From DTSX01 sp964633465 (GTDB taxonomy: Bacteria > Pseudomonadota > Gammaproteobacteria > Steroidobacterales > UBA11654), in contig CAZWGB010000027.1 in the NCBI GenBank assembly GCA_964633465.1, positions 1 to 17,686 of the forward strand: DNA of 17,686 nt. The letters are read 5' to 3'. The position numbers and the translations under genes are program-made. How positions within the stretch are numbered: position 1 is the stretch's first letter; each line of letters begins with the position of its first letter. The notes beneath the pieces were generated by a model that worked only from the letters and a program-made list of their open reading frames with translations, had not been told where the DNA came from and did no database searches. Of the stretch, positions 7,511 to 14,787 are shown one piece after another.

Positions 7511-8255
7511 TGTTTTTATCTCCAAGAATCAGTGTTTGTATCCATTTTGTTCGTTTTTCACGGGTAGCTATTTCTGCAGCTGTTCTTTTCAGTAGAAACG
7601 CAGCGAACAGCAAGTTATAAGCCAAGATCATAATGATTAATGGCCACAGCATTTCTGTGGCAATCGATGGCTTGGCAAATTTTGAGATGGTTGATGCCTG
7701 ATGCAGAGTATTCCACCAAACAACCGAGTAATGAATGATAGGAATATTAACCACACCCACAATAGCCAACAAAGATGCCGACCGATCTGCTTTGACTCGA
7801 TCAGGTATTGATAAATGCAGCAGCATGTATGCCAAATAGAGAAATAATAGAATCAATTCAGAGGTCAACCTAGCATCCCAAGCCCATGCAGTACCCCACA
7901 TAGGCTTACCCCAGAGCATTCCAGTTACCAATGCTAAGAATGTAAAAGATGCGCCTATAGGTGCACAACTTTTTGCAAATGAAAAGGCAACGTTTGAACG
8001 CCAAATTAAACCAATAATAGCTGCAATAGCCATACAAACATAAGCCATCATAGAGACATAGGCACTTGGCACATGGAAGTAAATAATTCGGAATGCATCT
8101 CCCATTTCATCGTCTGGAGGAGCAACAAACAGCCCGCTATACATGCCAACTATAAATAACAGAATAGAACTGATTAAAAACCAAGGCTCGAGAGCTATGC
8201 AAAGCCTATAAGACAATGGAGGTGAGCCAAGTTTGTAAATACTTTTGAAATTCAT
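7503..8255 (-). CDS. ccmC: Haem exporter protein CcmC
   Basis: A 250-residue, six-helix inner-membrane protein that presents haem to CcmE. The two periplasmic histidines that ligate haem are visible as His61 in YFHVPSAYVSM and His185 in WWNTLHQ. Between them lies the WWD-type segment GKPMWGTAWAWDARLTSELI (116-135), with the family's GTxWxWDxRLT core intact. The length is normal. It starts 15 bp after ccmB and overlaps ccmD by 8 bp. As in other Ccm systems it is expected to bind CcmAB, which drive release of haem-loaded CcmE by ATP hydrolysis. Confidence 0.96.
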   Translation of the reverse strand: MNFKSIYKLGSPPLSYRLCIALEPWFLISSILLFIVGMYSGLFVAPPDDEMGDAFRIIYFHVPSAYVSMMAYVCMAIAAIIGLIWRSNVAFSFAKSCAPIGASFTFLALVTGMLWGKPMWGTAWAWDARLTSELILLFLYLAYMLLHLSIPDRVKADRSASLLAIVGVVNIPIIHYSVVWWNTLHQASTISKFAKPSIATEMLWPLIIMILAYNLLFAAFLLKRTAAEIATREKRTKWIQTLILGDKNNV

Positions 8256-8270
8256 GGTTAAAAAATCATT

Positions 8271-8939
8271 CTAATCTATTGAAATTCGAATCGCTGATGC
8301 GGTAACCATTGGGCCCAAACTACAAGTAAAAAACATCATACCCAGTAAAAAGTAGAGAGGCGCGGAGGCATCAATTCCAGAAATTGAGAATTCTATCGCT
8401 TTTGAACCAAAAATCATAATCGGCAGTGACAATGGAATGATAATGAGAGCCATCAGTGCCCCAGGATAACGAATGGCCACAGTCAAAGCAGCCGCAAGAG
8501 CAGAAATATGGACCAAACTGGGTGTGCTAAGCAAAAGAGTTAAAATAACAATAAGGATTGAATTCCCAGTGACATAGTAACTGCTAGCAATAAAACCGGA
8601 AATTAATAACAGTGGTAATGAAGTGATCAGCCAAAAACTAAATATTTTAGTACAAATAATCCAGGTCAAAGGGTAAGAGCTCAAGGTTAATTGTTCCAGT
8701 GAACCGTTGATAACATCCGGCCTGAAAATATTCTGCATTGCCAATAAAGTTGCCAGCAAAGCTGACACAAGCATCACAGGACCAACAATTTTTAATAGTA
8801 TGGTTGAGTCGTTTCCGAGTGTAAGTGGAAAAACCAAAGAGACTAAAACAAACAAAATAAGACTGGTTAGGACATCACTCCATCTCCTTAAAGATACTTT
8901 TAAGTCTCTTAAAAAAACAATTCTTAATGCATCAATCAT
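8271..8939 (-). CDS. ccmB: ABC transporter permease CcmB
   Basis: The 222-residue membrane subunit of the CcmAB ABC transporter, with six hydrophobic helices and no signal peptide. The cytoplasmic loop that contacts CcmA is clear: FRPDVINGSLEQLTLSSYPL (about 72-91), equivalent to the E. coli segment ending DGSLEQLMLLPLPL. The transporter uses ATP to release holo-CcmE from CcmC. The ATG overlaps the ccmA stop as ATGA, and ccmC starts 15 bp downstream. Nothing is missing compared with the family. Confidence 0.95.
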   Translation of the reverse strand: MIDALRIVFLRDLKVSLRRWSDVLTSLILFVLVSLVFPLTLGNDSTILLKIVGPVMLVSALLATLLAMQNIFRPDVINGSLEQLTLSSYPLTWIICTKIFSFWLITSLPLLLISGFIASSYYVTGNSILIVILTLLLSTPSLVHISALAAALTVAIRYPGALMALIIIPLSLPIMIFGSKAIEFSISGIDASAPLYFLLGMMFFTCSLGPMVTASAIRISID

Positions 8940-9556
8940 GGATTATCAAGGTTGATTTCTAGGTCTGATTTTAAAGTCTCATTGTTAACATTGGATGTGG
9001 TAATCAGCATACCCCCTCGCTCCAAATGAGCTTGCATTTCAGTTAAAAGGAATTGCGTACCTTGAGGGTCTATGTTTGCAAGGGGCTCATCCAAAATCCA
9101 AAGTGTTTTATCTGACAAAAGAATTCGCGATAAGGCGACCTTTCGCATTTGACCATTGGAAAGTTTTTCAGCATATTGGTCCAAATAGTTATTCAGATCA
9201 AACGCCTCAAGAATTCTGTTAGCACTTTCAACTGACTGATTTCTATCAAGGGAATACTCAAGATTCTCTTTCGAAGTCAATTCAGAAATTAAAGCGTTTT
9301 TATGCCCAAGATAGGCTAGATGATCTTGATAAGTGCAATCGACATTGTTGGTCACTAATTCATCCCATATAACGGTCCCATCAGTTGGCATAGTTAAGCC
9401 ACAAATCACCCTTAACAAGCTGGTTTTACCGGTTCCATTGGCACCACTTATCAATAAATGCTGTCCTTTAGACAGTTCGAAAGAGATATTTGAGAATATG
9501 AGATTATCACTCCGATACAACTCAAGGAAATTACTTTGGAGATTGTGGTGTGTCAC
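8936..9556 (-). CDS. ccmA: Haem exporter ATP-binding protein CcmA (start GTG preferred)
   Basis: The ATPase of the CcmAB transporter. Counting from the upstream ATG at 9580, Walker A is GANGTGKT (46-53), the ABC signature LSNGQMRKVALSR (140-152) and Walker B LWILDEP (160-166); all are intact. The switch (H-loop) position reads MLITTSNVNN, with Ser196 where E. coli CcmA has the His of LTTHQ. Start choice: a strong Shine-Dalgarno GGAGG at 9572-9568 lies inside the first codons of the ATG form and 11 bases before a GTG at 9556. Starting there gives 206 residues and an N-terminus (MTHHNLQSNFLELY) that aligns better with E. coli CcmA; the 214-residue ATG form has no ribosome-binding site. Its stop overlaps ccmB by 4 bp. 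Confidence 0.93.
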   Translation of the reverse strand: MTHHNLQSNFLELYRSDNLIFSNISFELSKGQHLLISGANGTGKTSLLRVICGLTMPTDGTVIWDELVTNNVDCTYQDHLAYLGHKNALISELTSKENLEYSLDRNQSVESANRILEAFDLNNYLDQYAEKLSNGQMRKVALSRILLSDKTLWILDEPLANIDPQGTQFLLTEMQAHLERGGMLITTSNVNNETLKSDLEINLDNP

Positions 9557-9566
9557 AGATCGTCTA

Positions 9567-9573
9567 CCCTCCT
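9567..9573 (-). promoter_or_regulatory. Strong ribosome-binding site deciding the ccmA start
   Basis: AGGAGGG on the - strand, the best anti-Shine-Dalgarno match in the window. It falls after, not before, the ATG at 9580 and 11 bases (from GGAGG) before GTG 9556. Spacing is at the long end, so the assignment is probable rather than certain. Confidence 0.5.
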
Positions 9574-9593
9574 GTTTCATACTGCTGTATAAA

Positions 9594-10592
9594 TTACCTA
9601 TCCAAATTAATAACTATTTTTCCAAAATGATTCCCTGCAGCTATCTCCATGATTGCATCAGCCCCTTGTTCAAATGCAACTTCCTTACCGATTACCGGAT
9701 GAATCTGATGTTCTTCTAATAAGCGGTTCATCTCCTCATGATCTTCTCTTGATCCAACAGTGATCCCATGAGTGTGCACATTCTTAAACACTATCTGTAA
9801 CAGATTCAGTTCAGTTTTAATTCCACCCAATGCACCAATTAAACTAATATGACCTCCGATAGTCAGAGCCTCCATACTTTGATCAAAAGTACTGCCACCA
9901 CCGATCTCAATTACTAAATTAACTCCCCCACCAGCAGCCTGAAAAGCCTTGCTTCCCCAATCAGAATTTTCTTTGTAGTTAATTAGTTCATCAGCACCAA
10001 GGTCTTTGGCGCGTTCCAATTTTTCATTGCTGCTTGAAGTGATTATCACATTGGCACCCAATGCTTTAGCAATTTGTAAACCAAATATAGACACGCCACC
10101 TGTACCCAGAAGTAAAACCGTATCTCCCTTTTTTATATTCGCGGCTTTAATGCAAGTCCAAGCAGTGACAGCAGCACAAGGCAATGTTGCCGCTTCTTGG
10201 TAATTCAAATACTCTGGAATGTGAAGAACGGCTGACTGAGGAAGAACAGCATATTCACTCAAGACCCCTGCTGCATCACCTCCGGTGGAGCACATTCTCG
10301 TTTGTTGCTCAGCATTCCAATCCTGCCAGAAAACAGATGTAACCTTATCTCCAACCTTAAAATCAGTAACGTCATTACCAACTGCAACAACCTCACCTGC
10401 TCCGTCTGATAATGGAATAAGAGGGAGTGATAGATTTGGATTATAAAGCCCCTTAGCGATCATAAAGTCTCTGTAATTAATAGAAGCTGCTTTAATTTTT
10501 ACTACCACCTCGCCCAAACATGGACTTGGTTGCCCTCTTTCAACAAAGGATAATCCCTGATCTCCAAATGAGCCTAATTCAACTAATTTCAT
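9594..10592 (-). CDS. Zinc-free MDR family NAD(P)-dependent oxidoreductase (quinone-oxidoreductase-like)
   Basis: From the ATG at 10592 the protein has 332 residues and begins MKLVELGSFGDQGLSFVERG. The GroES-like N-domain carries AASINYRDFMIAKGLY and PLIPLSDGAGEVVAVG, a variant that lacks the structural-zinc cysteine cluster. The Rossmann motif VLLLGTGGVSIFGLQIAK (about 160-177) binds NAD(P)H, and LERAKDLGADELINY follows. Such enzymes reduce quinones, enones or alcohols/aldehydes; the substrate is not evident. Start choice: an in-frame ATG at 10616 would add eight residues (MIICRSIL), but AGGAG at 10604-10600 lies seven bases before the 10592 ATG. It ends only 13 bp before the ccmA ATG, so transcription probably continues into ccm, although the function is not part of haem ligation. 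Confidence 0.88.
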   Translation of the reverse strand: MKLVELGSFGDQGLSFVERGQPSPCLGEVVVKIKAASINYRDFMIAKGLYNPNLSLPLIPLSDGAGEVVAVGNDVTDFKVGDKVTSVFWQDWNAEQQTRMCSTGGDAAGVLSEYAVLPQSAVLHIPEYLNYQEAATLPCAAVTAWTCIKAANIKKGDTVLLLGTGGVSIFGLQIAKALGANVIITSSSNEKLERAKDLGADELINYKENSDWGSKAFQAAGGGVNLVIEIGGGSTFDQSMEALTIGGHISLIGALGGIKTELNLLQIVFKNVHTHGITVGSREDHEEMNRLLEEHQIHPVIGKEVAFEQGADAIMEIAAGNHFGKIVINLDR

Positions 10593-10599
10593 CAAAATA

Positions 10600-10604
10600 C
10601 TCCT
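10600..10604 (-). promoter_or_regulatory. Ribosome-binding site of the MDR oxidoreductase
   Basis: AGGAG on the - strand, seven bases before ATG 10592. It lies downstream of the alternative ATG at 10616 and therefore decides against that longer form. Confidence 0.6.
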
Positions 10605-10673
10605 ACATATAATCAATCAGATCACTATGTTAATACAGGAATATTAGATTTGCTTGAGAGTTTCAAGTCATAT

Positions 10674-10720
10674 AAAAAAACTGGAATCAAATACCAGGGG
10701 AAGAAGATAAATGATTCCAG
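10674..10720 (-). terminator. Rho-independent terminator of the Spy-like gene
   Basis: On the - strand a perfect 9-bp inverted repeat (CTGGAATCA / TGATTCCAG, at 10720-10712 and 10689-10681) is followed directly by seven Ts (10680-10674). The loop is long (22 bases), which weakens it, but the perfect stem plus T-run 32 bp after the Spy-like stop codon fits intrinsic termination and separates that gene from the MDR-ccm transcript. Confidence 0.65.
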
Positions 10721-10752
10721 CGTGGGTACTGCCGTTGCGGCAGAAAACTAAT

Positions 10753-11253
10753 TTAGTTGTGCTGTGGTCGTGGCTTATGTTTGCCTTTTTTCTTATATCC
10801 TTTTCGACCATCTTTGCCTTTTTTACGATCCATGTCTTTCATATGCTCTTTTCTACGCTCCATCCGCATGGAATTTTCTTCAAAACGGCGAAGCTGTTCA
10901 TCTGTCAGAACTGCAGCCAGACGATCTTTGGTCTCACTTTTAAAGTCTTCGCGTTGATTTTTTCCCTTTTCCATTTGTTCTCGCATAATGGAACCAACTT
11001 GATCCCTCTGCTCATCACTGAGGTCTAAATTTCCAAATAGCATTCTTATAGGACTGTGATCTCGTCTGGGATCTCTGCCTTTACCTTTGCCTTTACCTTT
11101 AGGTCCACGCATTCGATCGGCGTCTTTATGTTGATGTGACTCAGAATGATCTTCAGCGCCCGCATGATGGTCCTTTGCTATAGCGGAGTCTATTAACAGG
11201 ACTGAACCTAAATAAATAGTTACTGTGGCTATAATTGCTAATACTTGTTTCAT
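10753..11253 (-). CDS. Spy/CpxP-like periplasmic protein, His-rich and polybasic
   Basis: A 166-residue exported protein: signal peptide about 1-26 (cleavage after SAIA), then KDHHAGAEDHSESHQHKD with five histidines (29, 30, 36, 40, 42). Next comes a Lys/Gly repeat (KGKGKGKGR), then a helical core. Two LTxxQ-type motifs mark the Spy/CpxP family: LSDEQ (78-82) and LTDEQ (116-120). The C-terminus is strongly basic (RKGYKKKGKHKPRPQHN). Spy is an ATP-independent periplasmic chaperone induced by BaeSR and CpxAR; the related ZraP binds zinc. The His-rich segment suggests metal binding here (inference). The ATG at 11253 has GGAG nine bases upstream; an in-frame TTG at 11268 is less likely. It is divergent from baeS-baeR and ends in its own terminator. 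Confidence 0.82.
   Translation of the reverse strand: MKQVLAIIATVTIYLGSVLLIDSAIAKDHHAGAEDHSESHQHKDADRMRGPKGKGKGKGRDPRRDHSPIRMLFGNLDLSDEQRDQVGSIMREQMEKGKNQREDFKSETKDRLAAVLTDEQLRRFEENSMRMERRKEHMKDMDRKKGKDGRKGYKKKGKHKPRPQHN
11077..11100. repeat. 12-bp tandem repeat inside the Spy-like gene
   Basis: GCCTTTACCTTT occurs twice in direct succession on the + strand and itself consists of two near-identical six-base units. On the - strand it encodes the (Lys-Gly) run of the Spy-like protein. A unit gain or loss keeps the frame, so the length of the KG run could vary between strains. Confidence 0.8.
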
Positions 11254-11291
11254 TTCTAATGTCTCCAATTGTTTCGGTTTGGAATTGAATT

Positions 11292-11326
11292 ATTATCTTA
11301 AATAAAGGAGTAAATATGAAGAAAAG
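11292..11326 (-). promoter_or_regulatory. Candidate BaeR-dependent promoter of the Spy-like gene
   Basis: On the - strand, GATAAT (11297-11292, five of six to the -10 consensus) has no -35 match. Instead, CTTTTCTTCATATTTACT (11326-11309) agrees at 12 of 18 positions with the E. coli BaeR box as I recall it (TTTTTCTCCATDATTGGC), spanning about -24 to -41, where OmpR/PhoB-class activators replace the -35. Leader about 32 bases. A competing reading is TTGACA (11338-11333) with TATTTA (11316-11311), 16-base spacer. The gap as a whole (11254-11397) separates the Spy-like gene from divergent baeS; a TATAAT at 11360-11365 on the + strand may serve baeS. Confidence 0.4.
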
Positions 11327-11397
11327 ATGAATTGTCAACTTCTCAAACTGTGAATCATTTATAATTTTCCTATGTACAGATTGCAACACAGACACAT

Positions 11398-12891
11398 ATG
11401 AAGATTTTTCCTAAACTGTTCATTGCCTTTGCAGCTAGTTTTCTTGCGGTAATTGCTTTAATGATTGTAACGGTTGACTGGAGCTTTAGAGAAGGTTTCT
11501 TAAAGTATATTCAGGAGACCCAAGTAGAACAGTTAGAGCTGTTTGCATCCGAACTTGAAGATTACTATGGAGAAGTGCAAACATGGGAGTTTATTCGAGC
11601 AAACCCGAGAATAGCAGATGTACTTCTGAATGAAAGGAGATTGTTCGATCAGAACATTATTGTAACCTCTAGGGAAACTGGACCTGGAAAAGTATATAGA
11701 CGTTACCGATTTTCATTTAGTGCTCCATCAACTGAGAATGCAATTAAGGAAAGAAATTTACAACGATTCAGAGCCTTTATTCCGAGGCTATTATTAAGTC
11801 AAAACACAGAAGGAATGAATCGAGGGCGACTAACCTTATTGGATGAAAACAGAAAAGTTGTCTCGGGAATTATGGATTTGCCGAAAAACTCATTAGAAGT
11901 ACCGATTGAATATCAAGATAAAACAGTCGGAACACTTGTCCTGGTTCCAAATCCTGACTTCAGCAAACAAATTGACTTGCAATTTGCCGAAGCACAGCAA
12001 TCATCCTTGTACATTTCTGCCCTCGTTGCCTTGTTCGTTGCCGCAATTATTTCCTTAATTTTCACACTCAACTTTACCGGTCCTATAAGAAAACTTGCCT
12101 CTGCAACTAAAGGACTCATTGGTGGGGAATTTAAAACCAGAGTCAATATTAAAAACAAAGATGAGATAGGAAAGCTTTCAAGACACTTTAATATCCTGGC
12201 TAAAACCTTAGAAAAAAACTCAGAAAGTCAAAAACAATGGATAGCAGATATTTCTCATGAACTCAGAACCCCTTTAGCGGTTCTAAAAAGTGAGATTGAA
12301 GCAATTCAAGATGGGATTAGAAACTTTGATAATGCAACTCTAAAGTCATTATCTAATGAAGTAGAAAGACTGAATTCTTTGGTAGATGATCTTTATGAGC
12401 TCGCTCTTTCAGACATAGGAGCCATGAAATACCAAATGGTAGACTTGAATCTAGGCGATGTTCTCAAAGAAACACTAGATGGGTATAAAGAAAGATATCA
12501 AAAATCTGGCATAGAATTATCAACTAATGTTGAAGAACTTATTACGATCGTGGGTGATCGCCAAAGACTGAGTCAATTATTCACTAATCTACTTGAAAAC
12601 TCCCTTCGCTATACCGACTCCCCAGGCACACTTGAAATTACCACTAGCAATGATGTGGATCATGCAATTGTCACTTTTTCTGATTCTGCCCCTGGTATTG
12701 ACCCCAAATCGATTGATAAAATATTTGATCGCTTTTACCGCGAAGAACTGTCTCGATCTCGGGAAAAAGGTGGAGCAGGCATAGGACTGTCTATTTGTGC
12801 AGCAATAGTTGAAGCACATTCAGGTTTAATTACTGCTAAATCATCCAGTTTAGGCGGTTTATTGATAGAGATTCAGTTCAACAAAAATTAA
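11398..12891 (+). CDS. baeS: Envelope-stress sensor histidine kinase BaeS
   Basis: A 497-residue inner-membrane kinase. Membrane helix 1 spans about 6-25 and a periplasmic sensor domain about 30-200; helix 2 (about 203-224) leads into HAMP (about 225-275). HisKA carries the phosphoacceptor His287 in DISHELRTPLAVL. HATPase_c has the N box FTNLLENSLRY (N401), the G1 variant DSAPGI (429-434), FDRFYR and the G2 box GGAGIGLSIC (458-467). The DSAPGI variant and the FYR segment match BaeS rather than CpxA or PhoR. The sensor domain is the least conserved part, so the stimulus is unknown. No ribosome-binding site precedes the ATG, and a TATAAT about 33 bases upstream would give a very short leader. 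The stop shares one base with the start of baeR. Confidence 0.88.
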   Translation: MKIFPKLFIAFAASFLAVIALMIVTVDWSFREGFLKYIQETQVEQLELFASELEDYYGEVQTWEFIRANPRIADVLLNERRLFDQNIIVTSRETGPGKVYRRYRFSFSAPSTENAIKERNLQRFRAFIPRLLLSQNTEGMNRGRLTLLDENRKVVSGIMDLPKNSLEVPIEYQDKTVGTLVLVPNPDFSKQIDLQFAEAQQSSLYISALVALFVAAIISLIFTLNFTGPIRKLASATKGLIGGEFKTRVNIKNKDEIGKLSRHFNILAKTLEKNSESQKQWIADISHELRTPLAVLKSEIEAIQDGIRNFDNATLKSLSNEVERLNSLVDDLYELALSDIGAMKYQMVDLNLGDVLKETLDGYKERYQKSGIELSTNVEELITIVGDRQRLSQLFTNLLENSLRYTDSPGTLEITTSNDVDHAIVTFSDSAPGIDPKSIDKIFDRFYREELSRSREKGGAGIGLSICAAIVEAHSGLITAKSSSLGGLLIEIQFNKN

Positions 12892-13568
12892 TGATGAAAA
12901 AAACAGTTCTTATTGTTGAAGATGAAAAGAAGTTGGCAAATATTCTAATAGAGTATTTGAACAAAGATGGTTTTCAGACAAAACACATTTCAACTGGCTC
13001 ACAAGTCATCCCTTGGGTTCGGAAGCATGACCCAAATTTGATTCTATTGGATTTGATGTTGCCTGAAATGAACGGCAAAGAGATATGCCAAGAAATACGC
13101 ACTTTTTCCAGTCTCCCCATTATTATGGTTACTGCGATGGTTGAAGAAATTGATAGACTTATCGGACTGGAGTTGGGTGCGGATGATTATATTTGTAAAC
13201 CCTTCAGCCCAAAAGAAGTAATTGCAAGAGTCAAAGCAGTACTAAGAAGAAGTGATCCTGACTACATTAAGAACTCTCAGTCCAAGGGCTTTCAAGTTAA
13301 CCCAGATCAATATTCTATAACTCTTGCAGGACAAAAATTGGATCTAACCCCTGTTGAATTTAGATTGTTATCAATGTTCATTGATTACCCAAATCGTGTT
13401 TACAATAGAGACCAGATTCTAAATAAAGTTTTTGATGACGGTAGAATTGTTCTCGACCGCACGGTTGACACTCACATCAAGAATTTGCGGCAAAAATTAA
13501 AAGCTATAAATCCTGAATCTGATTACATACGCTCTATTTACGGGATTGGTTATAGTTTTGAAAACTAA
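12891..13568 (+). CDS. baeR: Response regulator BaeR (OmpR/PhoB family)
   Basis: A 225-residue DNA-binding response regulator. The receiver domain (about 5-118) has the acidic pair in IVEDE (Glu10/Asp11), phosphoacceptor Asp54 in ILLDLMLPEMNG, Thr81 and Lys103 in ICKPFSP. A winged-helix output domain (about 128-223) carries LDLTPVEFRLL, VYNRDQIL, RTVDTHIKNLRQKL and the YGIGYSFE wing. Segments such as EEIDRL-GLELGADDYICKP and DRTVDTHIKNLR are almost those of E. coli BaeR, so orthology is likely. ATGs at 12891 and 12894 are both possible starts; TAATG overlap with baeS gives coupling. The likely target is the divergent Spy-like gene. The stop overlaps the convergent DUF6512 gene by 4 bp with no terminator between. 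Confidence 0.9.
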   Translation: MMKKTVLIVEDEKKLANILIEYLNKDGFQTKHISTGSQVIPWVRKHDPNLILLDLMLPEMNGKEICQEIRTFSSLPIIMVTAMVEEIDRLIGLELGADDYICKPFSPKEVIARVKAVLRRSDPDYIKNSQSKGFQVNPDQYSITLAGQKLDLTPVEFRLLSMFIDYPNRVYNRDQILNKVFDDGRIVLDRTVDTHIKNLRQKLKAINPESDYIRSIYGIGYSFEN

Positions 13569-14164
13569 TTAATCGATTCCTTTTTAAATACCCTATAGGG
13601 TTCGTAGTTTTCTAAAATCCCGTACTCACCCTTGTACTCATAACCAAAAAAATTCTCGAATAAAAAGATTTTTGGTGGGTAGTAAGTGAACGTTGAAAAC
13701 ATGACGGTTAATAGCATATAAGCGGAAACAACGTACTGTTTTGGGATATTTATAATCTTTGGTCTAACCATAATTTTATAGGCTAAAACAGAACTGCATG
13801 TAAGTCCTATTACCATTGTCAATAAATCCAACTCAAAGAAACCAGTTCCATATAAAGGCAAAGTTATTGATAAATAACCATAATAAGAAATTATAATTCC
13901 CAATGGTGTTACGAGCAATGACACTAATTTAGCAACCCAATAATTGTTGGCAATATCTTTTGTGTAAGTATATTGAACAAGAGCATAAATAAGCCCTGGC
14001 CAAAAATACATTTTGAGATGTTCCCACGTACTTTCATTCACAGATGAAAATAAGGCCAATGGCCTCCAAAATTCACTCAGTTCAAATGCAAAATGTAAGG
14101 CTGAACCAGCCAAGGCAACCCAGATAAAACTTCCAATTTCCCAAAAAATTAATCGTCGTTTCAT
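13565..14164 (-). CDS. DUF6512 family membrane protein
   Basis: A 199-residue integral membrane protein with about six hydrophobic segments (for example 8-25, 51-65, 76-100, 108-130, 142-162). It carries the segment VNESTWEHLKMYFWPGLIYA (42-61), which I associate with the DUF6512 family; the acidic and His residues there (Glu44, Glu48, His49) are the best candidates for a functional site. No enzymatic function is known to me. The ATG lies 15 bp after the hupE stop on the same strand, making it the third gene of a hydrolase-hupE-DUF6512 run. The stop overlaps the baeR stop region on the opposite strand. Confidence 0.7.
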   Translation of the reverse strand: MKRRLIFWEIGSFIWVALAGSALHFAFELSEFWRPLALFSSVNESTWEHLKMYFWPGLIYALVQYTYTKDIANNYWVAKLVSLLVTPLGIIISYYGYLSITLPLYGTGFFELDLLTMVIGLTCSSVLAYKIMVRPKIINIPKQYVVSAYMLLTVMFSTFTYYPPKIFLFENFFGYEYKGEYGILENYEPYRVFKKESIN

Positions 14165-14179
14165 AATTAACTCACGTTA

Positions 14180-14773
14180 TCAAGAAAAAGAATTTATAAG
14201 AAAGTAACAACCAGCTATAGCAATCATGCATCCGCTGGTTCGGAGAATGATTCTTCCTGCTTTATAATGAATTGAAATATCTGCCAAAATTAAACCCGTT
14301 ATATGAAGAAAGATAGTTCCTGTCATGAAACCAGCAACATAAGGCACAGGATCTGCAACAGTTGGTATTTCTCCTCCATGGGCATAACCATGAAATACTG
14401 CAAAAATACCTACAGCAATCACGGCAAATGATGCAGAAATAGTCTTTTCTGCTACTAATACTAAACCCAATAGTAAAACAGACATGGCAATACCAATTTC
14501 ATAGCCTCCAAATCCAGAGATATTTATTCCTAGTAAACCCCCTAAAAACATCACAGCAACAAATGTAGCTGGGACCTTCCAAATTGCAGATCCTCCGATT
14601 TGTGCACTCACCATGCCTACACTGACCATTGCAAGGAAATGATCAAGCCCTAATACTGGATGTGTTATACCACTCAGGAAGGGACCGTAAGGCAAACTAT
14701 TGGCTTCGTGTGCATGAAGTAAAGTAGGCAGCAAAAAGAGACTGAGTGTTAGGATGTAAAATACATTCTTCAT
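14180..14773 (-). CDS. hupE: HupE/UreJ family metal permease (orphan)
   Basis: A 197-residue membrane protein with a signal peptide (about 1-21), giving a mature N-terminus HEANS, and about six helices. The family's metal motifs are intact: HPVLGLDHFLAMV (His38, Asp44, His45) in the first helix region and FHGYAHGGE (His128, His132, Glu135) later. HupE/UreJ proteins move nickel for hydrogenase or urease, and some are predicted cobalt importers linked to B12 regulation. No hydrogenase, urease or nickel gene is present in the window. The nearest metal-related neighbour is the MttB-family gene, whose enzymes act with cobalt corrinoids, so cobalt is a reasonable guess (inference). It lies 14 bp after the hydrolase and 15 bp before DUF6512. 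The metal cannot be read from sequence. Confidence 0.9.
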   Translation of the reverse strand: MKNVFYILTLSLFLLPTLLHAHEANSLPYGPFLSGITHPVLGLDHFLAMVSVGMVSAQIGGSAIWKVPATFVAVMFLGGLLGINISGFGGYEIGIAMSVLLLGLVLVAEKTISASFAVIAVGIFAVFHGYAHGGEIPTVADPVPYVAGFMTGTIFLHITGLILADISIHYKAGRIILRTSGCMIAIAGCYFLINSFS

Positions 14774-14787
14774 AATTAAAGAGTTGT

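Noticed and set aside
10608..10640. TTAACA-16-TATATG promoter just before the MDR oxidoreductase
   Set aside because: Initiation from it would begin at or after the AGGAG ribosome-binding site and remove it from the transcript.
10729..10743. Perfect GC-rich hairpin CTGCCG-TTG-CGGCAG near the end of the Spy-like gene
   Set aside because: Neither strand has a T-run after it and no + strand gene ends here; the real terminator candidate with seven Ts lies just downstream at 10674-10720.
10711..11028. 105-codon + strand frame opposite the Spy-like gene
   Set aside because: It is the complement of the Lys/Arg-rich Spy-like coding region; the Phe-rich product is what AAG/AAA codons give in reverse, and there is no ribosome-binding site or homology signal.
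11304..11328. AAGGAG, five bases, then a four-codon frame ATG-AAG-AAA-AGA-TGA upstream of baeS, resembling a leader peptide
   Set aside because: It lies upstream of the only plausible baeS -10 (11360-11365), so it would not be in the transcript, and it coincides with the candidate BaeR site on the other strand.
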